From positions 1 to 7,243 of the forward strand of contig CAJYIG010000250.1 in assembly GCA_913774725.1 (NCBI GenBank): 7,243 nt of DNA. The letters run 5' to 3'. The notes beneath the pieces were generated by a model. It had not been told where the DNA came from. It saw only the letters and a list, made by a program, of their open reading frames with translations, and did not search any database. Position numbers and translations under genes: made by a program. Every line of letters starts with the position of its first letter. Position 1 is the first letter of the stretch. Of this stretch, positions 1-4,340 are shown piece by piece. This DNA is from an uncultured Curtobacterium sp. (GTDB taxonomy: Bacteria; Actinomycetota; Actinomycetes; Actinomycetales; Microbacteriaceae).

Positions 1-122
1 AGGAGTTCAACGACGGTGCCACGAAGACCATCGAGGGTCTCGAGGGCATGTCGATGTACCTGAACAAGGCGGCCGAGGCGCTGCAGCAGACCGACCAGGA
101 ACTCGCGAACGCCATCAAGTAG
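1..122 (+). CDS. WXG100 family type VII secretion substrate, C-terminal fragment
   Basis: Only the last 39 codons are present (reading frame from base 3, TAG at 120-122); the start and the WXG turn lie upstream of the window. The visible peptide is one long amphipathic helix, as expected for the second helix of an EsxA/EsxB-like hairpin. Its tail shows LQQTDQELANAI, which fits the hydrophobic-xxx-D/E-xx-hydrophobic-xxx-hydrophobic pattern described for the C-terminus of WXG100 proteins (here L, D, L, I). Members are about 100 residues long, form helical dimers and are exported by the type VII ATPase. A tyrosine is present in MSMYLNKAAEAL, but the residue four places on is alanine, so a strict YxxxD/E signal is not seen there. 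Location at the head of a T7SS operon supports the call. Which Esx subgroup it belongs to cannot be decided from the fragment. Confidence 0.85.
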   Translation, partial: EFNDGATKTIEGLEGMSMYLNKAAEALQQTDQELANAIK

Positions 123-131
123 CGCGCTCCC

Positions 132-176
132 CGCGCCCCGGTCGACGCTGCCGTCAGCGACGTCGGTCGGGGCGCG
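132..176 (+). promoter_or_regulatory. strong intercistronic RNA hairpin after the WXG100 gene
   Basis: Bases 133-146 pair with 162-175 over 14 positions: 12 Watson-Crick pairs and two adjacent G-U wobbles in the RNA. C132-G176 extends the stem. The enclosed segment carries a smaller stem, GCTG (147-150) with CAGC (155-158), around a CCGT loop. The hairpin begins ten bases after the stop codon. No T-tract follows; the next bases are C-rich. It is therefore not a textbook intrinsic terminator. It could be a partial terminator, or a 3' stability or processing element that lets the WXG100 message accumulate above the downstream genes. The pairing is seen directly; the function is inferred. Confidence 0.5.
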
Positions 177-177
177 T

Positions 178-196
178 CCCGTTCCCGTCCCGTCCC
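178..196 (-). other. G-quadruplex-capable motif on the minus (template) strand
   Basis: The plus strand has four CCC tracts at 178-180, 184-186, 189-191 and 194-196, part of a GTCCC-like tandem repeat. The complement therefore reads GGGACGGGACGGGAACGGG: four G3 tracts with loops of 2, 2 and 3 bases, which satisfies the usual quadruplex rule. It sits directly after the hairpin and directly before the Shine-Dalgarno of the next gene, on the strand that RNA polymerase reads as template. The motif is seen; folding in the cell and any effect on elongation are inference. In GC-rich DNA such motifs can occur by chance. Confidence 0.4.
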
Positions 197-199
197 CTC

Positions 200-204
200 G
201 GAGG
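200..204 (+). promoter_or_regulatory. ribosome binding site for the 97-aa gene
   Basis: GGAGG lies five bases upstream of the GTG at 210. This supports the GTG as the start. It is the best Shine-Dalgarno in the window. Confidence 0.75.
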
Positions 205-209
205 TACCC

Positions 210-503
210 GTGTCCGATCTCGTGATCAGCCAGGAGCTCAGCGACAGCGCCGCGAAGGTGCACGCCATCAACGACGAGCTCGAACACCAGAAGTCCGACG
301 ACGACCAGTACCACGGTGTCTTCGGCGAGTCGCACCTGCAGGACGCCTTCTCGCACTTCAGCAAGGACTGGAAGCTCCACCGCGAGAAGATCCGCAAGAA
401 CGTCGACAAGCTCGACAAGAACCTGCAGAACTCGGTCGACACGTGGCGTGATCTGCAGCAGCAGCTGACCGACGGCCTGCAGTCGCACGAGGAGTCCGCC
501 TGA
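210..503 (+). CDS. small WXG100-like helical protein lacking a WXG motif
   Basis: A 97-residue protein of WXG100 length, almost wholly predicted helical and rich in charged residues (K, D, E, H). A short break around residues 34-40 (YHGVFGES) separates two helices where a WXG turn would be expected, but the tryptophan is absent and only a VFG/FGE-type turn is seen. The second helix carries AFSHFSKDWKLHREK and later SVDTWRDLQQQL. The latter resembles the aromatic-xxx-acid end region of ESX proteins, with tryptophan in place of tyrosine. No signal peptide or membrane segment is visible. The GTG start is supported by GGAGG five bases upstream. Its TGA overlaps the ATG of the 524-aa gene (TGATG), so the two are probably made together. 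Small helical partners encoded just before a large T7SS substrate are known for LXG effectors, and a helper or co-substrate role is the best inference. It could instead be an ordinary Esx-type substrate. Confidence 0.7.
   Translation: MSDLVISQELSDSAAKVHAINDELEHQKSDDDQYHGVFGESHLQDAFSHFSKDWKLHREKIRKNVDKLDKNLQNSVDTWRDLQQQLTDGLQSHEESA
489..494 (+). promoter_or_regulatory. ribosome binding site for the 524-aa gene
   Basis: GAGGAG inside the end of the 97-aa gene, eight bases before the ATG at 503. It supports that start within the overlapping TGATG junction. Confidence 0.6.
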
Positions 504-2077
504 TGGCCGGGCGCGCAGGTGACTGGGCCGCCCTCGACGAGCCGGGTGACCCGATCACGACGCAGCCGGCGAAGGTGCTCGAGCTCGCGGCGTACTACCG
601 CGACATGGCGGAGTCGATGGAGACCACCGCCGCGACGCTCGAGAAGGTCGGCAGCGGCGACGAGTCCGTCGGCAAGGGCGAGGCCGTCGACGCCGTCCGC
701 AAGCGGGCGAAGGACGTCGCCGGGTCCCTGAAGCAGATGACCGGGCGCTACCGGTCGGCTGGCGAGGCCCTGACCGGCTTCGCCGCCGCGGTCGGCGACG
801 AGAGCGACCGTTCGGCCGGCACCGTGATGGGGACCTCGTGGCAGGCGCTGCAGGACGCGATCGCCGCGAAGGGCGACCTCGGGTCGGCCCAGGGACTCGC
901 CGACCCCGTCGCCGATGCGAAGGCCGGCGGGAAGGAACCGACGCCGGAGGACACCGCCGACAGCCAGAAGCGCGCCGACCGGATCTCCGGCGCCGAGGCG
1001 GCGGTCGCGGCTGCCAAGCGGAAGCTGCAGGACGCCCGCGAACAGCTGAACGCCGCGGGACGGACGGCCGCGAGCACCATGCGGGACGGCTGGCACGACG
1101 GCCTGCACGACTCCGGCTGGTACAAGTTCATCCACATGCTCATCAAGATCCTGACCATCATCGGGATCGTCCTGGCCGTGTTCGCCTTCCTGATCCCGGG
1201 CCTCGGCATCGGTGCCATCCTCGGCGCGATCTCGGCGGGGATGACCTTGATCGCGCAGGCGGCGACCTTCGCTATGGGCGAGGGCAACGTCTTCGACCTC
1301 GTCATGGCCGTCGTCGGCGTGCTGACGCTCGGACTCGGCACCGCGATCACGAAGGTCACCTCGACCGCCGTGAGCAACGGCATCAAGGCGACCAAGGGCG
1401 CGATGACCACGAAGTTCTCGTCCGCGAGCAAGGCCGCGCACAAGGCGGTCGGCGTGCGGAAGGACGAGCTGCAGGCGCTGAAGCGGGACTTCTCGAAGCT
1501 CGACAAGCGCCTCGACCGGCCCATGTCGTCGGCGCAGGCGCAGACGATCACGAAGCAGCTCGACGGGCTGCAGGCACAGATCAGCAAGGCGACGAGGGCA
1601 CTGGAACGGGCTCGAGGTCGTCGCGACGCCGTCGACGTGGAGTGGATCGGAACCGAGGCGTCGTTCGCGGCGAAGTTCGCCGACAACCCGAACTGGTGGA
1701 ACGTCGCGAAGATCCACAAGGTCATCGCGAACGACGCGAAGCTCGTGAAGAAGCAGTTCTGGACCGAGGCCGGCACCCGCGGCGGGCTCAAGGACTGGGG
1801 TGAGCGTTTGGGTGGCGTCGACTTCCAGTTCACCCGGGACCGCTTGAGTGACTTCGAGAAGCTGAACCGCCTGCGGTCGGGCGTGACCGCGGCGCCGTGG
1901 TACCACGCCGGCGCGAACGGGTTCATGAGCGCGTGGGGCAAGGGCAACGCGATCGCGGGCCTGGTCATCGGCCCGATCGGCATCGGTGCCGACCAGGAGC
2001 GGCCGTGGACCGAGTGGGTCTCGGAGCACAAGCACCCCGTGACCGACCTGCCGACCGTGCCCGCAGCCCAGCGCTGA
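503..2077 (+). CDS. putative T7SS-secreted or membrane-associated protein with substrate-type N-terminal domain
   Basis: A 524-residue protein. Residues 1-110 open with GDWAALDEPGDPI followed by long helices. This style matches the N-terminal 'putative T7SS secretion signal' domain of actinobacterial polymorphic effectors, and is recognised by pattern only. Residues about 155-205 form a charged helix ending in DGWHDGLHDSGWYKF. Hydrophobic stretches at about 210-257 (rich in G, I, L, A) and 263-282 could be two or three membrane-inserting helices. Residues about 317-372 look like a coiled coil (KRDFSKLDKRLD, then ITKQLDGLQAQI). The C-terminal 150 residues contain NPNWWNVAKIH, a second glycine-rich hydrophobic patch (AIAGLVIGPIGIG) and a polar tail. 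I recognise no nuclease, deaminase, ADP-ribosyltransferase or lipase motif. No obvious immunity gene follows; the next genes look like parts of the secretion locus. It may be an effector with an unknown toxin domain, a pore-forming substrate, or a conserved structural component. The start is fixed by the overlap with the 97-aa gene and a GAGGAG eight bases upstream. Confidence 0.6.
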   Translation: MAGRAGDWAALDEPGDPITTQPAKVLELAAYYRDMAESMETTAATLEKVGSGDESVGKGEAVDAVRKRAKDVAGSLKQMTGRYRSAGEALTGFAAAVGDESDRSAGTVMGTSWQALQDAIAAKGDLGSAQGLADPVADAKAGGKEPTPEDTADSQKRADRISGAEAAVAAAKRKLQDAREQLNAAGRTAASTMRDGWHDGLHDSGWYKFIHMLIKILTIIGIVLAVFAFLIPGLGIGAILGAISAGMTLIAQAATFAMGEGNVFDLVMAVVGVLTLGLGTAITKVTSTAVSNGIKATKGAMTTKFSSASKAAHKAVGVRKDELQALKRDFSKLDKRLDRPMSSAQAQTITKQLDGLQAQISKATRALERARGRRDAVDVEWIGTEASFAAKFADNPNWWNVAKIHKVIANDAKLVKKQFWTEAGTRGGLKDWGERLGGVDFQFTRDRLSDFEKLNRLRSGVTAAPWYHAGANGFMSAWGKGNAIAGLVIGPIGIGADQERPWTEWVSEHKHPVTDLPTVPAAQR

Positions 2078-2078
2078 A

Positions 2079-2086
2079 CCCCCCCC
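2079..2086 (+). repeat. C8 homopolymer in the 30-base intergenic gap
   Basis: Eight consecutive C residues begin one base after the TGA of the 524-aa gene, and a second C5 run follows at 2091-2095. The run is untranslated and lies nine bases before the Shine-Dalgarno of the next gene. Slippage here would change leader length but no reading frame. Probably a by-product of high GC content. Confidence 0.6.
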
Positions 2087-2095
2087 TGCACCCCC

Positions 2096-2101
2096 GAGAG
2101 G
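2096..2101 (+). promoter_or_regulatory. ribosome binding site for the 196-aa gene
   Basis: GAGAGG with six bases before the GTG at 2108. It selects this GTG as the start; no better candidate lies in frame nearby. Confidence 0.6.
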
Positions 2102-2107
2102 ACCACC

Positions 2108-2698
2108 GTGACCACCGCCACCGTCTCGTCGAGCATCACCACCGACGGCGCCACCTGGCTCCTCGTGCCGCACCCGGACGAGGAGGACACAGCGTGGCGG
2201 GCCGAGACGCTCGAGCTGTTCGACGCGGTCGTCCGGCTCGACGACGAGCGTCCTGAGCACCGGACGGCCGAGCGGCTCGACACCGTCGCGGCCCTCGACA
2301 CGCTGCTCGCGTTCCGCGCGGGTCTCGGACCCGGGCAGCGCCTGGTCGCCTCGCTCGCGGTGCCGGGGAACTGGCCGCTGCCCGTGGTGGTCACCGTCGG
2401 GCTGGCCGAGGGCGGTACCGCGGAACTGCTCGACCTGGCCGGGGCGACCGGCGGCCTGCCGGTCGAACCGCCGTCGGTGGACGAGCTCCCCGAGCACGTC
2501 GGCGGCGAGGGGCCCGTCGTCACCCGCTACGACCTCGACGACGACGGGGCGATCTGGGCGACCGTCTGCGCCGTCCGTCGGTCCGACGGCGTGGACACGC
2601 ACGTGCTGTGGCGGACGACGGACCTGGGGCTCGTCCCAGTGTTCGCGCCGCTCGTCGTCGACCTGCTGGCCACCGTCGAGAACGAGGTGCACGCATGA
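2108..2698 (+). CDS. T7SS-locus protein of unknown function (196 aa)
   Basis: A soluble, acidic 196-residue protein with no signal peptide or membrane helix. I do not recognise the family. It has an N-terminal strand (TWLLVPHPDEE, from about residue 17), a helix (ETLELFDAVVRL), a second helix (ALDTLLAFRAGL) leading into a strand region (RLVASLAVPGNWPLPVVVTV), a proline/glycine-rich linker, then a beta-rich C-terminal half from about residue 137 (VVTRYDLDDDG, then IWATVCAVRR, then HVLWRTTDL) and a terminal helix (PLVVDLLATV). This order of elements is repeated in the next gene, suggesting distant tandem paralogues. GTG start with GAGAGG six bases upstream. Its TGA overlaps the next ATG (ATGA at 2695-2698). 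The place between a substrate gene and the motor gene suggests an adaptor, chaperone or assembly role, but nothing in the sequence proves it. EspG-like chaperone identity was considered and is not supported by any motif I can see. Confidence 0.75.
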   Translation: MTTATVSSSITTDGATWLLVPHPDEEDTAWRAETLELFDAVVRLDDERPEHRTAERLDTVAALDTLLAFRAGLGPGQRLVASLAVPGNWPLPVVVTVGLAEGGTAELLDLAGATGGLPVEPPSVDELPEHVGGEGPVVTRYDLDDDGAIWATVCAVRRSDGVDTHVLWRTTDLGLVPVFAPLVVDLLATVENEVHA

Positions 2699-3423
2699 CC
2701 GCTCCGACTGCGTCCTTCCTGGTCGTCGTCCCGCCCGGCTGGGCTCGCCTGCCCGCCGGCGAGGACCAGCGCGAGGAGCTCGGGGAGACCGTCCGTGCCG
2801 TGATCGCCCGCGCGCTGCCGGACGACCTGCCACGTGACCGCGCCGAGCCGCTGCGGCAGGAGATGCGGAAGCGCCTGCTGCGTGCGGTGGTCGAGGCCGG
2901 GGACAACGGCGCCACCGCCGTCCTCATGCCGGTCCAGCCCGTCGACGGGTACACCCCGCCGGTGTCGATCATCGAGTCCGAGGTGGACGACGAGTCCGAG
3001 GAGGCACCGGAGCAGGTGGTCGCGCAGCTGCTCGCCGAGGCGCTGCCGACCCGGCGCGACCCCGAGGACACGGGGCTGCGCGAGGTCGACGGCGGCATCG
3101 CAGCGCGCACCGAGCAGACGGTCCGGCGTGCGGACGTCGCCGCCGAGCTCCCGGAGGTCGGTGCGGACCTGCCCGTGGTGGACGACCGCCAGGTGACGTA
3201 CTCGATCCCCGTCCCGCACCGGCCGGGTCGGTGGGTGATCATGTCGTTCTCGGCGATCAGCCCCAGCGACCCGGAGGACCCCGAGGCCGCCGAGCAGCTG
3301 ACGGACGCGCTCGTGATGCTCTTCGACGCCGTGATGACCACCTTCCGCTGGACCGACGTGCCCGGCACCGAGCCGACCCCGCTCGAGCGTCGGATCGCCG
3401 AGATCGCCGAGGCACGCTCGTGA
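2695..3423 (+). CDS. T7SS-locus protein of unknown function (242 aa), possible paralogue of the preceding gene
   Basis: A soluble, strongly acidic 242-residue protein without signal peptide or membrane segment; family not recognised. N-terminal strand SFLVVVPPGWARLP, helix about residues 24-40, helix with RKRLLRAVVEAGDN, strand ATAVLMPVQPVDG, an acidic helical insertion (about residues 97-120), then a C-terminal beta region from about residue 167 (VTYSIPVPHRPGRWVIMSF). It ends with a helix bearing LVMLFDAVMTTFRW at about 206-219 and a short polar tail. The closing pattern (strand, strand ending in SF, helix with LFDA, then RW) recalls Mog1/PsbP/DUF1795-like small domains, which is a weak analogy only. 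An upstream in-frame ATG at 2608 would lengthen the protein into the body of the previous gene. The ATG at 2695 is preferred because it forms the ATGA overlap and has GAGG seven bases upstream. The TGA overlaps the next start as GTGA (3420-3423). Confidence 0.75.
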   Translation: MTAPTASFLVVVPPGWARLPAGEDQREELGETVRAVIARALPDDLPRDRAEPLRQEMRKRLLRAVVEAGDNGATAVLMPVQPVDGYTPPVSIIESEVDDESEEAPEQVVAQLLAEALPTRRDPEDTGLREVDGGIAARTEQTVRRADVAAELPEVGADLPVVDDRQVTYSIPVPHRPGRWVIMSFSAISPSDPEDPEAAEQLTDALVMLFDAVMTTFRWTDVPGTEPTPLERRIAEIAEARS

Positions 3424-4340
3424 CCTGGTCGTTCCTGACGCCGGAGTCGCACCTGCTGCTGACCATGTCGGTCGTCGTGCTCCTGGGCGCACTCGCCGTC
3501 GTGGTGCCCACGATCGTCGCGCTCCGCCGCCGCACCTCGACCGATGCACTGGTCTGGGCCGACCAGGTGCGTCGGGACCCCGCCGCGGCCTGGGCCGTCG
3601 ACCGGGTGCTCCGGGGGATCGAGGCCTCGTGCGCCGGGGCGGGCGTGCTGTTCCCCGGCGCGGTGCGGATCACGATCGGCCACACCGTGCGGATCGACGT
3701 CGCGTCGCCGACGATCGCGCCGCCGGCGCCGTGGACGGCCACGCCGGACGGTCGGACGTGGTCGGCGCCGATGTGGGCGCTGCAGGCGGTCCCGCTCGTC
3801 GGCGGGGCTCCGGTCGAGTTCGCGACGGCCGTACCGGTCGGCACCCGCGAGGACGAGACGGTCGTGGTCGACCTGCGTCGGGTGCGCGGGATCGTCGCCC
3901 TGCGCGGGGAGGGTGCCGCCCGTGCGGCGCTGCTCGTCCGCGTCGTCGAACAGTTCACGGCCGCCCCGTGGGCGGCCGGCACCACCGTGCTCGAGGTGGG
4001 GTCGCCGGTCGGGGTGGGCACGGCCGTGACGGTGCACGAGGCGATCGCGGCGGTCACGGCGGACGCGACCCCGGGCCTCCTGGTCGTCTCCCGGGTGCCG
4101 GCCGGTGCGGACGGACGCGAGCTGGCCCGTCTGCTCGAGCGGCCGGGTGGCCGCTGGGCGTGCATCGCGGCCGCTCCGGACCCGCTCGCACGCTGGACGA
4201 TCGCGGTGCGGCGGGACGGCACCCACGTGTCCGACGAGCTCGGCACGCTGCAGTGGGCGGCCCTCGGTCGCTCGGTCCCGGTGGACCCGGCTGCGCCGGT
4301 GGACGGTCAGATCCCGGCCGACGCGCGGGAACAGGCCTGA
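3420..4340 (+). CDS. membrane-anchored T7SS-locus protein with cytoplasmic domain of unknown function
   Basis: A 306-residue protein with one N-terminal transmembrane helix (about residues 12-35), followed at once by RRR (36-38). The positive-inside rule then puts the remaining 270 residues in the cytoplasm. Residues 42-62 form a helix (VWADQVRRDPAAAWAVDRVL). Residues 65-150 are mostly strands. Residues 148-194 show an alpha/beta unit, VVVDLRRVRGIVALRGEGAA, then a helix ending in PW, then TTVLEVG, with a further strand LLVVSRVP at about 220-227. This unit resembles the degenerate P-loop-type unit of the DUF domain of the downstream ATPase (its residues 383-430); there is no GKS/T, so nucleotide binding is not supported. 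The start is GTG at 3420, giving a GTGA overlap with the preceding stop and GAGG (3409-3412) seven bases upstream; a longer in-frame start at 3231 would destroy the N-terminal membrane anchor. The stop overlaps the ATPase start (TGATG). Its topology would suit a partner for the motor. It is not recognisably EccB, EccE, EssA or EssB. Confidence 0.75.
   Translation: MTWSFLTPESHLLLTMSVVVLLGALAVVVPTIVALRRRTSTDALVWADQVRRDPAAAWAVDRVLRGIEASCAGAGVLFPGAVRITIGHTVRIDVASPTIAPPAPWTATPDGRTWSAPMWALQAVPLVGGAPVEFATAVPVGTREDETVVVDLRRVRGIVALRGEGAARAALLVRVVEQFTAAPWAAGTTVLEVGSPVGVGTAVTVHEAIAAVTADATPGLLVVSRVPAGADGRELARLLERPGGRWACIAAAPDPLARWTIAVRRDGTHVSDELGTLQWAALGRSVPVDPAAPVDGQIPADAREQA

Noticed and set aside
132..176. 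Classical rho-independent terminator
   Set aside because: The stem is strong, but there is no T-rich tract after it and the downstream genes have no visible promoter of their own; kept only as a regulatory hairpin.
838..1803. Plus-strand open frame in a different frame inside the 524-aa gene
   Set aside because: R/G/D/A-rich out-of-frame shadow; the overlapping frame has membrane helices, a coiled coil and an ordinary amino acid composition.
748..2523. Long minus-strand open frame (591 codons) opposite the 524-aa and 196-aa genes
   Set aside because: Translation is a low-complexity S/R/P/A/T-rich shadow typical of the antisense of GC-rich genes; no domain motif, no clear ribosome binding site, and it spans two well-supported plus-strand genes.
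2608..2694. Upstream start for the 242-aa gene at 2608
   Set aside because: It would overlap the preceding gene by about 90 bases with an R/A-rich extension; the ATGA overlap at 2695 with GAGG upstream is better supported.
2108..2698. Immunity protein for the 524-aa candidate effector
   Set aside because: Position is right, but the gene is coupled to the machinery genes and shares its layout with the next gene, so a locus component is more likely; no known immunity family is recognised.
3231..3419. Upstream extension of the membrane-anchored protein to an ATG at 3231
   Set aside because: The extra 63 residues are an R/D-rich out-of-frame reading of the 242-aa gene; the GTG at 3420 has GAGG seven bases upstream and leaves the transmembrane helix at the N-terminus.
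2520..4226. Long minus-strand open frame (568 codons)
   Set aside because: Composition is dominated by R, G, S, D and P with no recognisable motif, and it overlaps three plus-strand genes whose stop/start junctions are tightly coupled.
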